Positions 25,136 through 33,640 are shown, counted from the stretch's first letter. The stretch is DNA of 64,000 bases from Streptomyces cinnabarinus (GCF_027270315.1 NZ_CP114413.1:7998001-8062000); one strand, 5' to 3'. Program-made: numbers and translations. Notes: a model not told the origin generated them from the sequence alone.

Positions 25136-25147
25136 GGACCGCGGTCC
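25136..25147. promoter_or_regulatory. TetR operator 2
   Basis: GGACCGCGGTCC is a perfect palindrome with the same AAGC flank as operator 1, with 35 bases between the two centres. It lies just upstream of the -10 box of the TetR gene. Confidence 0.75.
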
Positions 25148-25166
25148 AGTTTCATTCCCGATGCTT

Positions 25167-25172
25167 TACGCT
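25167..25172 (+). promoter_or_regulatory. -10 box of the TetR gene
   Basis: TACGCT ends six bases before ATG 25179 with no RBS between, consistent with a leaderless transcript overlapping the operator region. Confidence 0.5.
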
Positions 25173-25178
25173 GGCTTC

Positions 25179-25841
25179 ATGTCCGCGTCCCTGCCCCCCT
25201 TCCCGCTGCCCCAGGAGCCCGTCGACGAGCCCACGCTGCTCCAGCTCGGCTCGCCGGACGAGGAGCCCTGCCTGCGCGCCGACGCCGCCCGCAACCGGGC
25301 CCGGCTGCTGGAGGCCGCGGCCCGGCTGGTGGCACAGCACGGCGCGGCCGGGGTGACCATGGAGGCGGTGGCCGCGGCGGCCCAGGTCGGCAAGGGCACG
25401 GTCTTCCGCCGCTTCGGCGACCGCACCGGCCTGCTCACGGCCCTGCTCGACCACTCCGAGAAGAACTTCCAGGCCGCGGTCATCACCGGCCCCGCACCCC
25501 TGGGGCCCGGCGCGCCGCCCCTGGACCGGCTGAAGGAGTTCGGCGTGGCGCTGCTGCGCCGGTCCGCCGACGAACTGGAGCTCCAGCTCGCCGCCGACCC
25601 CGGCCCGGAGCGCCGCTACTCCAACGCGCCCCGCCGCTTCCTGCGCGGCCATGTCCTGATCCTGCTGCGCGAGATAGTCCCCGACGCCGACTGCGAACTG
25701 CTCGCGCTGACGCTGATGGCGTATCTCGACCCCGCGACGATCCACTACCGCACCGTGATCTGCGGTATGCCGGCCGACCGCGTCGAGGCGGGCTGGCTGG
25801 ACCTGGTCGACCGCATCACCCGTTCCGTGCCGCCCTGTTAG
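25179..25841 (+). CDS. TetR-family transcriptional repressor
   Basis: 220 residues. After a 35-residue Pro-rich extension, the helix-turn-helix runs RARLLEAAARLVAQHGAAGVTMEAVAAAAQVGKGTVFRRFGDR, classic TetR. The C-terminal ligand domain is unremarkable. It should repress itself and the divergent FMN reductase through the twin GGACCG palindromes. ATG 25179 fits a TACGCT -10 box six bases upstream; an in-frame ATG 18 bases earlier overlaps that box and is less likely. The ligand may be a quinone or other redox-active compound. Confidence 0.93.
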   Translation: MSASLPPFPLPQEPVDEPTLLQLGSPDEEPCLRADAARNRARLLEAAARLVAQHGAAGVTMEAVAAAAQVGKGTVFRRFGDRTGLLTALLDHSEKNFQAAVITGPAPLGPGAPPLDRLKEFGVALLRRSADELELQLAADPGPERRYSNAPRRFLRGHVLILLREIVPDADCELLALTLMAYLDPATIHYRTVICGMPADRVEAGWLDLVDRITRSVPPC

Positions 25842-25897
25842 GCCGGACGGCCCCGCCCGGACGGCCGTTCACAGCTTCTGCAAGGATGCGGTGCGTC

Positions 25898-26911
25898 ATG
25901 GTGCAGATACCGAATACACCGCGTTCCGTGCCCACGAGCGCCGATGTGGCCCGCCTGGCCGGAGTCTCGCGCGCGACCGTCTCCTACGTGCTCAACAACA
26001 CCAGCGCCGTACGGATCAGTGAACCCACCCGGCGCCGGGTGCACGAGGCCGCCAAGGAGCTGGGGTACGTCCCGCACGCGGCGGCCCGCTCCCTGCGCGC
26101 CGGACACAGCCGTATGGTCCTGATGCCCGCCCCCGCCGTCCCCGTCGGCCCCCTCTACAGCCAGTTCATCAGCGACCTCCAGTCGGCCCTCGGCCGCCTC
26201 GACTACACGGTCGTCCAGTACGGCAGCGTCGGCCTGCACGGCGACGAGGCCGCCCGCGCCTGGGCCGAGCTGCGCCCGGTCGCCGTCCTGGTGCCCGGCT
26301 CCGGACTCGGCCCCCAGGGGGTGACGGTGCTCAAGCGCTCCGGCGCCCGGGCCGTGGTCACCGTCGGCCCCGAGTGCGTCGAGGGCGCCCATGCCCTCCA
26401 GATGGACCATTCGGCGGTCGGTTTCAGTGCGGCACGCCATCTCTACGAGCGCGGCAGGCGCCGGATCGGCGTCGTCGTGCCCGCGGAGGGCGGCCTGGAG
26501 GTCTTCTCCGGGCCCCGGCTCGACGGTGTGCGCCGGGCCCTGGCCGGCACCGACGCCACCGTGACGGAGCTGCCCCTCGCCTACGAGGAGGAGGCCGCCG
26601 CCCGGCTCGCCGCCGGATGGCGTGAGCGGGGCCTGGACGCCGTGTTCGCCTACAACGACGAATACGCGATGCTGCTGATGAGAGCCCTCCAGGACGAGGG
26701 TCTCGGCGTCCCCGCGGACACGGCCGTCATCGGCGCCGACGACCTGATGCTCGGGCGGCTCCTCAGACCGCGTCTGAGCACGGTCCATATCGAGCTGCCG
26801 TCCGGCCGTGACCTGGCCGAACTGGTCGACCGGGCGGTGCGCGACCCCGCTGCGGTGCCCGAGACGCACAAGGTCCTGGGAGCATCGGTGGTGCACCGCG
26901 ACTCCAGCTGA
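25898..26911 (+). CDS. LacI-family transcriptional regulator
   Basis: 337 residues. The N-terminal helix-turn-helix is TSADVARLAGVSRATVSYVLNNTSAVRISEPTRRRV, with the minor-groove hinge AARSLRAG. The rest is a periplasmic-binding-protein-like effector domain ending with DTAVIGADDLMLGRLLRPRLSTVHIE. ATG 25898 is preferred, with AAGG upstream; ATG 25886 is possible. It is followed 18 bases later by the PobA gene and then an aldehyde dehydrogenase. It probably controls this aromatic-acid operon and itself, which is unusual because PobA is normally under AraC- or IclR-type PobR control. Confidence 0.9.
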   Translation: MVQIPNTPRSVPTSADVARLAGVSRATVSYVLNNTSAVRISEPTRRRVHEAAKELGYVPHAAARSLRAGHSRMVLMPAPAVPVGPLYSQFISDLQSALGRLDYTVVQYGSVGLHGDEAARAWAELRPVAVLVPGSGLGPQGVTVLKRSGARAVVTVGPECVEGAHALQMDHSAVGFSAARHLYERGRRRIGVVVPAEGGLEVFSGPRLDGVRRALAGTDATVTELPLAYEEEAAARLAAGWRERGLDAVFAYNDEYAMLLMRALQDEGLGVPADTAVIGADDLMLGRLLRPRLSTVHIELPSGRDLAELVDRAVRDPAAVPETHKVLGASVVHRDSS

Positions 26912-26929
26912 CGCACGGGAGGCACCGCA

Positions 26930-28120
26930 ATGCGTACGACCGTCGGCATCATCGGCGGCGGCCCGGCCGGGCTGCTGCTGGCCCGGCTGCTGCACCGCGC
27001 GGGGGTCGGCTGTGTGGTCCTGGAGATCCGGACCCGTGAGTACGTCGAGCACCGCCAGCGGGCGGGGATGCTGGAGCAGGGCACCGTCAACGCCCTGCGG
27101 GAGGCCGGGGCCGCCGACCGGCTGAACGCCGAGGGTCTGGTCCATCACGGCATCGAGCTGCGCTTCGCACGCGAACGGCACCGTATCGACTTCCCGACCC
27201 TGACCGGCGGCCGCACCGTCACCATCTACGCCCAGACCGAGATCGTGAAGGACCTGGTCGCCCTCCAACTGGCCGAGGGGCCACCGCTGTTGTTCGAGAC
27301 ACGGGCCCTGGCCGTGGAGGACGCCGAGAGCGAGCGGCCCGTCGTACGGTTCGTGCGCGAGGGCCGGGAGGAGACGCTGAGCTGCGACTGGGTGGTCGGC
27401 TGCGACGGCTTCCACGGCGTGGCGCGCGAGGCGATCCCGGCCGCCGTGAGCCGCACCTACGCCCACGACCACCCGTATGCCTGGCTCGGGATCCTGGCCG
27501 AAGTGCCGCCGTCCTGCGAGGAGTTGATCTACGCGCGCGGTGAGCGCGGCTTCGCCCTGCACAGCATGCGCTCGCCGTCCGTCTCCCGGCTCTACCTCCA
27601 GGTGCCGGTCGGCACCGAACTGGAGGAGTGGCCCGACGACCGGATCTGGGACGAGCTCGCCGCCCGCTTCGCGATCGACGCCGACTGGACCCTCGCCCGC
27701 GGGCCGGTGACCTCAAGATCCGTGACCCCGATGCGCAGTTACGTCCACGAGCCCATGCGCCACGGCCGCCTGCTGCTCGCCGGGGACGCCGCCCACATCG
27801 TCCCGCCGACCGGCGCCAAGGGCCTCAACCTGGCCGTTTCCGACGTCCGCATCCTCAGCCGCGCCCTCACCGCCTGGTGTTCCACAGGCGATACACAACT
27901 GGTCGACAGATACTCGGAACTGTGTCTTTCCCGCGTGTGGCAGGCGACCCGTTTCTCTTATGACATGACTAAGATGTTGCACGCTCAACCAGACGGGGAT
28001 GCGTTCGACCAGCGGATGCAGCTCGCACGTCTGCGCCGGATCACCGCATCCCGCCACGCGGCCGCCGAACTGGCGGCGAACTACACGGGACTTCCGCTCC
28101 CCGAGTGGGTCCCGCGGTGA
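26930..28120 (+). CDS. pobA: 4-hydroxybenzoate 3-monooxygenase
   Basis: 396 residues, the normal PobA length. The flavoprotein hydroxylase motifs are all present: GGGPAGLLLARLLHRAG (ADP binding), CDWVVGCDGFHG (DG motif), and LLLAGDAAHIVPPTGAKGLNLAVSD (GD motif). RQRAGMLEQGTVNALREAG is characteristic of PobA. It converts 4-hydroxybenzoate to protocatechuate using NAD(P)H and O2. GGGAGG precedes the ATG. It is followed by the aldehyde dehydrogenase, which could provide 4-hydroxybenzoate. Ring-cleavage genes are not in the window. Confidence 0.94.
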   Translation: MRTTVGIIGGGPAGLLLARLLHRAGVGCVVLEIRTREYVEHRQRAGMLEQGTVNALREAGAADRLNAEGLVHHGIELRFARERHRIDFPTLTGGRTVTIYAQTEIVKDLVALQLAEGPPLLFETRALAVEDAESERPVVRFVREGREETLSCDWVVGCDGFHGVAREAIPAAVSRTYAHDHPYAWLGILAEVPPSCEELIYARGERGFALHSMRSPSVSRLYLQVPVGTELEEWPDDRIWDELAARFAIDADWTLARGPVTSRSVTPMRSYVHEPMRHGRLLLAGDAAHIVPPTGAKGLNLAVSDVRILSRALTAWCSTGDTQLVDRYSELCLSRVWQATRFSYDMTKMLHAQPDGDAFDQRMQLARLRRITASRHAAAELAANYTGLPLPEWVPR

Positions 28121-28137
28121 CCGAACGGAGAGCCCTC

Positions 28138-29574
28138 ATGGCGTTGCTCGACCCCACGTCCTGGCAGCCCCGCCCCCTCAAGGGCGGCGAGCACACCGTC
28201 ACCGAGCCCGCCACCGGCGAGGCCCTCGGCACGGTCGCCCTGGCCGCCGCCGAGGACGTCGCCCCGGCCGCCGAGGCCGCCCGCGCGGCGCAGACGGAGT
28301 GGGCGCGTCTGCCGCACTTCGTGCGCGCCGGGGTCCTGCGCCGGGCCGGGGACCTGTTCACCGCGCACGCCGACGAACTGCGCGCCTGGCTGGTGCGGGA
28401 GTCCGGCTCCATCCCCGGCAAGGCCGACTTCGAGCTGCACGTCGCCGCCCAGGAGTGCTACGAGGCCGCCGCCCTCGCCTCCCGCCCGGCCGGGCAGGTC
28501 CTGCCCAGCGAGGCGCCCCGGCTGTCCTACACCCGCCGCGTCCCGGTCGGCGTGGTGGGCGTGATCGCCCCGTTCAACGCCCCGCTGATCCTCTCCATAC
28601 GCTCCGTCGCCCCCGCGCTCGCCCTCGGCAACGGCGTCGTCCTCAAGCCCGACCCGCGCACCGCGGTCTGCGGCGGCCTCTCCCTCGCCGCGGTCTTCGC
28701 CGAGGCGGGCCTGCCCGAGGGGCTGCTGCACGTCCTGCCCGGCGGTGCGGAGACCGGCGCCGCCCTGGTGGCCGACCCGCGGGTGCCGGTGATCTCCTTC
28801 ACCGGCTCCACCGCCGCCGGCCGGGCTGTCGGCGAGACCGCCGGACGCCACCTCAAGCGCGCGCATCTGGAGCTGGGCGGCAACTCCGCCCTGATCGTGC
28901 TGGAGGACGCCGACCTCGACGCGGTGATCTCCACCGCCGCCTGGGGATCCTTCTTCCACCAGGGCCAGATCTGCATGACGACCGGCCGCCACCTGGTCCA
29001 CCGGTCGCTGTACGCGGAGTACGTGGAGCGGCTGGCCGCCAAGGCCGACTCGCTCGCCGTCGGCGATCCGCACCGCGACCAGGTCCACCTCGGCCCGCTC
29101 ATCGACGCCGGCCAGCTGAACAAGGTGCACGGCCTGGTCGAGGCCAGCGCCGCCCAGGGCGCCAAACTGGCCGCGGGCGGCACCCACGACCAGCTGTTCT
29201 ACCGGCCCACGGTCCTGGCCGACGTCGCCGACGACACCCCCGCCTACGCGGAGGAGGTGTTCGGCCCCGTGGCGCCCGTACGGTCCTTCAGCACCCTCGA
29301 CGAGGCCGCCGGCCTCGCCGCAGCCAGCGCCTACGGCCTGTCCCTCGGCATCGTCACCGGCGACGCCGCCCGCGGCCTGGACCTCGCGGAGCGCATCCCG
29401 ACCGGCATCGTGCACATCAACGACCAGACCGTGAACGACGAAGCGGTCGCCCCCTTCGGCGGTACGGCGGCCTCCGGCACCGGCGCCCGCTTCGGCGGCG
29501 AGGCCAACCTGGACGCCTTCACCGACGTGCGCTGGACGACGGTGCGCGGCGACGTGGCGCCGTACCCCTTCTAA
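28138..29574 (+). CDS. Aromatic aldehyde dehydrogenase (benzaldehyde/vanillin type)
   Basis: 478 residues of the ALDH superfamily. The general-base Glu lies in HLELGGNSALIVL, the catalytic Cys in FFHQGQICMTTGR, and the NAD-binding FTGSTAAGRAVGE is intact. The QICMTTGR context and overall pattern resemble benzaldehyde and vanillin dehydrogenases. With PobA upstream, a 4-hydroxybenzaldehyde to 4-hydroxybenzoate step is the natural inference. ATG 28138 follows CGGAGAG by a good spacing; an upstream GTG at 28105 overlaps pobA and has no RBS. Confidence 0.9.
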   Translation: MALLDPTSWQPRPLKGGEHTVTEPATGEALGTVALAAAEDVAPAAEAARAAQTEWARLPHFVRAGVLRRAGDLFTAHADELRAWLVRESGSIPGKADFELHVAAQECYEAAALASRPAGQVLPSEAPRLSYTRRVPVGVVGVIAPFNAPLILSIRSVAPALALGNGVVLKPDPRTAVCGGLSLAAVFAEAGLPEGLLHVLPGGAETGAALVADPRVPVISFTGSTAAGRAVGETAGRHLKRAHLELGGNSALIVLEDADLDAVISTAAWGSFFHQGQICMTTGRHLVHRSLYAEYVERLAAKADSLAVGDPHRDQVHLGPLIDAGQLNKVHGLVEASAAQGAKLAAGGTHDQLFYRPTVLADVADDTPAYAEEVFGPVAPVRSFSTLDEAAGLAAASAYGLSLGIVTGDAARGLDLAERIPTGIVHINDQTVNDEAVAPFGGTAASGTGARFGGEANLDAFTDVRWTTVRGDVAPYPF

Positions 29575-29589
29575 GGATTTCGAGGGTGC

Positions 29590-29976
29590 CTACTCGCCGT
29601 TCTGCTCGGCCTGCGCCTGCTGGGCGGCCACGGCCTTGCGGACCTCGTCCATGTCGAGCTTGCGGGCCTGTCCGATGACGTCCGTCAGGGCGGCCTCGGG
29701 CAGGGCGCCCGGCTGCGCGAACACGGCGACCTGGTCACGCACGATCATCAGCGTCGGAATCGACTGGATACCGAAGGCCGCGGCCAGCTCCGGCTGCGCC
29801 TCGGTGTCCACCTTGCCGAAGACCAGGTCCGGGTTGTCCTCCGCCGCCTTCTCGTAGACCGGGGCGAACTGCCGGCACGGACCGCACCAGGACGCCCAGA
29901 AGTCGATCAGGACGAACTCGTTGTCCGTGACCATCTGGTCGAAGTTGTCCTTGGTGAGCTCCACGGTGCTGCTCAT
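29590..29976 (-). CDS. trxA: Thioredoxin with C-terminal extension
   Basis: 128 residues. The thioredoxin fold is clear: FVLIDFWASWCGPCRQFAPVYEKAA with active-site Cys31 and Cys34, cis-Pro in IQSIPTLMIV, and a normal helix order. A C-terminal extension of about 20 residues rich in Ala/Gln/Glu is unusual but common in actinomycete paralogues. It reduces protein disulfides in the cytoplasm. A strong RBS (GGAAGAGGGA) precedes ATG 29976. It diverges from a disulfide oxidoreductase gene, suggesting shared redox control. Confidence 0.95.
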   Translation of the reverse strand: MSSTVELTKDNFDQMVTDNEFVLIDFWASWCGPCRQFAPVYEKAAEDNPDLVFGKVDTEAQPELAAAFGIQSIPTLMIVRDQVAVFAQPGALPEAALTDVIGQARKLDMDEVRKAVAAQQAQAEQNGE

Positions 29977-30116
29977 GGCGTGTTCCCTCTTCCTGTGTCG
30001 GGGCGAAGCCGTCGGCACAACACGGCCGGACGGGCAGGTATTCCGTGCGCGGACAGTCACGCATCGGCGCACGTACCCGTGTGGCCACGGCGCACACCAC
30101 CCACCAGACTGACCCC

Positions 30117-31550
30117 ATGACGGAAACGGAATCCATCGCGTACGACGTCGTAGTACTCGGAGCCGGTCCCGTGGGGGAGAACGTGGCCGACCGCACCCGT
30201 GCGGCCGGTCTGTCCACCGCGGTCGTGGAGAGTGAACTGGTCGGCGGTGAATGCTCGTACTGGGCGTGCATGCCCAGCAAGGCCCTGCTGCGCCCGGTCA
30301 TCGCCCAGGCCGACGCCCGCCGCCTGCCCGGCCTCGCCGCCGCGGTGCAGGGCCCCCTCGACACGGCGAAGATCACGGCCCGGCGGGACGCGTTCACCTC
30401 CCACTGGAAGGACGACGGTCAGGTCGGCTGGCTGGAGGGCATCGGTGCGGACGTCCACCGCGGCCACGGCCGGATCACCGGCCCCCGCGAGGTCACCGTG
30501 GCCGGCGCCGACGGCACGGAGCGCGTCCTGACCGCCCGGCACGCCGTCGCCGTCTCCACCGGCACCCGCGCCGTCCTGCCCGAACTGCCCGGGCTCGCCG
30601 AGGTGAAGCCCTGGACCAGCCGGGAGGCCACCAGCGCCAAGGAGGCCCCCGGGCGCCTGATCGTGGTCGGCGGCGGAGTGGTCGCCACGGAGATGGCCTG
30701 CGCCTGGCAGGCCCTCGGCTCACAGGTCACCCTGCTCGTCCGCGGCAAGGGCCTGCTCAACCGCATGGAGCCGTTCGCCGGTGAGCTGGTCGCCGAGGCG
30801 CTCGGCGAGGCGGGCGCCGACGTCCGCACCGGCACGTCGGTGGCGTCCGTGACCCGGGAGGACGGCACCGTCGTGGTCGTCACCGACGGCGGCGAGCGCA
30901 TCGAGGCCGACGAGATCCTGTTCGCCACCGGCCGCGCCCCGCGCACCGACGACATCGGCCTGGACACCATCGGTCTGGAACCCGGCTCCTGGCTCCCGGT
31001 CGACGACAGCCTCCGGGTCACCGGCAGTGACTGGCTCTACGCCGTGGGCGACGTCAACCACCGCGCCCTCCTGACCCACCAGGGCAAGTACCAGGCCCGC
31101 ATCGCGGGCGCCGCGATCGCGGCCCGGGCCTCGGGCGTGCCCCTCCTGGAAACGGACCCCTGGGGCGCCCACGCGGCCACCGCCGACCACTCCGCCGTCC
31201 CCCAGGTCGTCTTCACCGACCCCGAGGCGGCAGCCGTCGGCCTCTCCCTGGCGGAGGCCGAACAGGCCGGCCACCGCGTCCGCGCCGTCGACTACGACCT
31301 CGCCAACGTCTCCGGAGCCTCCCTCTACGGCGACGGCTACCGCGGCCGCGCCCGCATGATCGTCGACCTGGAACGCGAAATCCTCCTCGGCGTCACCTTC
31401 GTCGGCCCCGGCGTCGGCGAACTCATCCACTCCGCGACGATCGCGGTGTCCGGCGAGGTCCCCATCAGCCGCCTGTGGCACGCGGTCCCGTCGTACCCGA
31501 CGATCAGCGAGGTGTGGCTGAGGCTGCTGGAGACGTACCGGGACAACTGA
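30117..31550 (+). CDS. Class I pyridine nucleotide-disulfide oxidoreductase
   Basis: 477 residues. The FAD motif is VVVLGAGPVGENVADRTRAAG. The redox-active disulfide is Cys46-Cys51 in GGECSYWACMPSKALL, NAD(P) binding is RLIVVGGGVVATEMACAWQALG, and the second FAD motif ends LYAVGDVN. The C-terminal HAVPSYPTISEVW provides the catalytic His-Glu pair, though the usual HxHPTxSE is altered. It resembles dihydrolipoamide dehydrogenase, mycothione reductase and mercuric reductase; lack of CxxC/CC ends argues against MerA. The substrate is unknown. ATG 30117 is leaderless-like. Confidence 0.9.
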   Translation: MTETESIAYDVVVLGAGPVGENVADRTRAAGLSTAVVESELVGGECSYWACMPSKALLRPVIAQADARRLPGLAAAVQGPLDTAKITARRDAFTSHWKDDGQVGWLEGIGADVHRGHGRITGPREVTVAGADGTERVLTARHAVAVSTGTRAVLPELPGLAEVKPWTSREATSAKEAPGRLIVVGGGVVATEMACAWQALGSQVTLLVRGKGLLNRMEPFAGELVAEALGEAGADVRTGTSVASVTREDGTVVVVTDGGERIEADEILFATGRAPRTDDIGLDTIGLEPGSWLPVDDSLRVTGSDWLYAVGDVNHRALLTHQGKYQARIAGAAIAARASGVPLLETDPWGAHAATADHSAVPQVVFTDPEAAAVGLSLAEAEQAGHRVRAVDYDLANVSGASLYGDGYRGRARMIVDLEREILLGVTFVGPGVGELIHSATIAVSGEVPISRLWHAVPSYPTISEVWLRLLETYRDN

Positions 31551-31626
31551 ACACCTCGGGCGGCTTTGCCTGCTCTTTACAACCCGCCCTGCCGCCGCCT
31601 CGTCTCTTCGCTCGATCCGTCAAACA

Positions 31627-31667
31627 GTCCGCCCCGTACCGCTGTTGACCACCGGTACGGGGCGGAC
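31627..31667. promoter_or_regulatory. 15-base-stem hairpin upstream of the sortase substrate gene
   Basis: GTCCGCCCCGTACCG and CGGTACGGGGCGGAC form a perfect 15-base stem with an 11-base loop. It follows the oxidoreductase gene by 76 bases and directly precedes the GAGGAAG RBS region of the next gene. It may be a terminator for the upstream gene, or a leader structure. Confidence 0.6.
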
Positions 31668-31688
31668 CGAGGAAGAGAGAGCGAACCG

Positions 31689-32042
31689 ATGCGCCGAACT
31701 GTCCTGACCGCCCTTCCACTTGTCTGCGCCGCCGCACTGGCGAGCACCACGCCCGCCGTCGCGGACGAGTCGTCGCCCAGCCCGACCGCCACGGTCGCCC
31801 CGACGCCGAGCGCCGAACCGACCGAGGACCCGACGCCCGCCCCCTCCGCCCCCGAGGACGAGCCGACCCGGGAGCCGGCGCCGGGTCAGGTCACCGTGGT
31901 CCCGAGCGGCGCGCCCGACACCGGAGTGGCAGCGGAGTCCGGGAGCGACGGCACGGTGATCGGAGGGGGCGCCGCCGCGGTGCTCGTCGCGGGCGGCGCG
32001 GCCTTCTACGTCGTACGGCGCCGGCGGGCGACCGGGGCATGA
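31689..32042 (+). CDS. Sortase-anchored Pro-rich surface protein
   Basis: 117 residues. A Sec signal peptide (1-26, ending AVA) is followed by a low-complexity Pro/Thr/Glu-rich spacer. It ends with a cell-wall sorting signal: APDTG (75-79, a variant of LPxTG), a hydrophobic Ala/Gly/Val helix (about 91-108) and a basic tail RRRRA. The mature product should be covalently attached to the cell wall. The next gene, overlapping by four bases, encodes a class F sortase, the likely dedicated enzyme. Only a short stalk remains after cleavage, so it may serve as an anchor or spacer. Confidence 0.85.
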   Translation: MRRTVLTALPLVCAAALASTTPAVADESSPSPTATVAPTPSAEPTEDPTPAPSAPEDEPTREPAPGQVTVVPSGAPDTGVAAESGSDGTVIGGGAAAVLVAGGAAFYVVRRRRATGA

Positions 32043-32650
32043 CCCAGCTCTCCAGGCGCGCGTTCACGACGACGGCGCTGGCCTCGCTGCTCGTCGGATG
32101 CGGCGGTCGCGGGGGTGGTGGCGAGGAGACGACCGCGGCCTCCGGCGGTTCGCGACGGCACCGGCGCTCCGCGAAGTCGGTCCCGTCCCCGCGGCGTTCG
32201 GAGCCGGTCGCGCTGCGCATTCCGGCCATCGGTGTCGACACCCCGGTCATCCGGCTGGGCCTGGCGCCGGACGGCAGCGTGCAGGTGCCCCCGGTCACGG
32301 CACACGACCGGGCGGGCTGGTACGAGCACTCGCCGACACCGGGTCAGACCGGTCCGTCCGTGATCCTCGGCCATGTCACGGTCGGCGCCTACGGGGACGG
32401 CGTCTTCCGTCACCTGTCCCGCCTGCACCGGGGCGACCGGATCGAGGCGCGTCTGGAGAACGGCTCGGAGGCGGTGTTCACCGTCAGCACCGTGCGGACG
32501 GTCGCCAAGGCGGACTTCCCGGCAGACGACGTCTACGGGGACGTGGACCGCCCGGAGTTGCGGCTCATCACGTGCGGCGGTCCCCGTGCCGGTGACGAGT
32601 ACCGCGACAACGTCATCGTCTTCGCCGCGCTGAGCGCCACGACCCCCTGA
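32039..32650 (+). CDS. Class F sortase with lipobox-like signal
   Basis: 203 residues. The catalytic triad is His112 (VILGHVTV), Cys179 (RLITCGG) and Arg189 (YRDNVIVFA), with spacing of class F sortases of actinobacteria. The N-terminus SRRAFTTTALASLLVGCGG looks like a twin-Arg signal ending in a lipobox (LVGC, Cys21), so the enzyme may be a lipoprotein instead of having the usual membrane helix. It overlaps by four bases with its presumed substrate gene. An ECF sigma gene and a Pro-rich membrane protein follow, forming a compact locus. Confidence 0.92.
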   Translation: MTQLSRRAFTTTALASLLVGCGGRGGGGEETTAASGGSRRHRRSAKSVPSPRRSEPVALRIPAIGVDTPVIRLGLAPDGSVQVPPVTAHDRAGWYEHSPTPGQTGPSVILGHVTVGAYGDGVFRHLSRLHRGDRIEARLENGSEAVFTVSTVRTVAKADFPADDVYGDVDRPELRLITCGGPRAGDEYRDNVIVFAALSATTP

Positions 32651-32739
32651 CCCCCGCGCAGAACGGATCCCGGGCCCGAGGAACCCACGCCGACGGCCCG
32701 GCATCCTCTTCTCCGACCGCCCCACGACCATGGAGAGCG

Positions 32740-33231
32740 TTGAAACGGTCCCGCGACAAGGCAGCGTCCGAGCTGTTCGCCGCCCTCTATCCGCGTCTCG
32801 CCGGCTGGTGCCGCCGTCTCGTCGACGACGACGAGACGGCCCACGAGATCGCCTCGGAGGCGTTCACCCGGCTCTGGGCCCGCTGGACGAAGGTGGACGA
32901 GCCCCGCGGCTTCCTCTACGTCACCGCGGCCAACCTCGTCCGGGACCACTGGCGCAAACTGGAGCGCGAGCGCAAAGCCCTGTGGCGCGTGACGTCCGAG
33001 GCCGCCATCCGCCCCCACCCCGAACAGGCCGACCCGTCGGTGCGCCTGCTGGTGCAGTCGCTGCCGGAACGACTCCGCGTCCCGATCCTCCTGCACTATT
33101 ACGCCGACATGCCGATCCGGGAGGTGTCCGTGCTGACCGGACGCAAGGAAGGAACCGTCAAGGCCGACCTCCACACGGCCCGCGAACTGCTCCGCGCCCA
33201 CCTGAGGAGAAGCCTTGACCACACGCTTTGA
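32740..33231 (+). CDS. ECF-type RNA polymerase sigma factor
   Basis: 163 residues. Region 2 includes ELFAALYPRLAGWCRRLVDDDETAHEIASEAFTRLWARW and RGFLYVTAANLVRDHWRK; region 4 includes LPERLRVPILLHYYADMPIREVSVLTGRKEGTVKADLHTARELL. Translation from TTG 32740 is supported by GGAGAG just upstream; the next Met is deep within the domain. It overlaps the following gene by 17 bases. It probably directs transcription of the sortase locus or other envelope genes. The following Pro-rich membrane protein would be its natural anti-sigma candidate. Confidence 0.9.
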   Translation: MKRSRDKAASELFAALYPRLAGWCRRLVDDDETAHEIASEAFTRLWARWTKVDEPRGFLYVTAANLVRDHWRKLERERKALWRVTSEAAIRPHPEQADPSVRLLVQSLPERLRVPILLHYYADMPIREVSVLTGRKEGTVKADLHTARELLRAHLRRSLDHTL

Positions 33232-33625
33232 CGACGGCCCCGGGCACGACCCCGACGACCCCCTCGCGGTCCTTCTCCGGCCCGCCTCCGACTACCTCGC
33301 TCCGCCCCCCGGCCGCTACGAGACGATCCGGCGCACCGCGTCCCGCCGCCGAGCACTCCGCACTGCGGTCGGCGTCGGTCTGGCCTCCGCCGTCGCCGTT
33401 CTCATCGCCCTGCCCCTCCAGCCGACCGCACCCGGAACCCCCACCTCACCGACGCCCCCGCTCGCCCCACCACCCGCGAGCAGCCCGCCGCCCGCGACGT
33501 CCCCGCGCCCTTCCGCACCGCCGACCCCGAGCCCGGACACACCGCCGACCCCGCGGCCCGAGGAGTCCCGCACCCCGAGCGACGCGACGGTCCGTCCCAC
33601 CAGCGAACCCACGCCGCGGCCCTGA
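33215..33625 (+). CDS. Pro-rich single-pass membrane protein, possible anti-sigma partner
   Basis: 136 residues from TTG 33215 with GAGGAGA upstream, inside the end of the sigma gene. Residues 1-45 are a charged cytoplasmic part (DDPLAVLLRPASDYLAPPPGRYETIRRTASRRRA), residues about 48-66 a membrane helix, and the rest an extracellular low-complexity Pro/Thr/Ser stalk. The architecture is that of a short anti-sigma factor with an external sensing or wall-spanning tail. It has no zinc motif. Its overlap with the sigma gene supports pairing. The function is inferred. Confidence 0.75.
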   Translation: MTTRFDDGPGHDPDDPLAVLLRPASDYLAPPPGRYETIRRTASRRRALRTAVGVGLASAVAVLIALPLQPTAPGTPTSPTPPLAPPPASSPPPATSPRPSAPPTPSPDTPPTPRPEESRTPSDATVRPTSEPTPRP

Positions 33626-33640
33626 GACACCGCGCCCGGA

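Noticed and set aside
30117..31550. Annotation as mercuric reductase
   Set aside because: The C-terminal Cys pair and N-terminal metal-binding domain of MerA are missing and no mer genes are adjacent; general disulfide oxidoreductase is safer.
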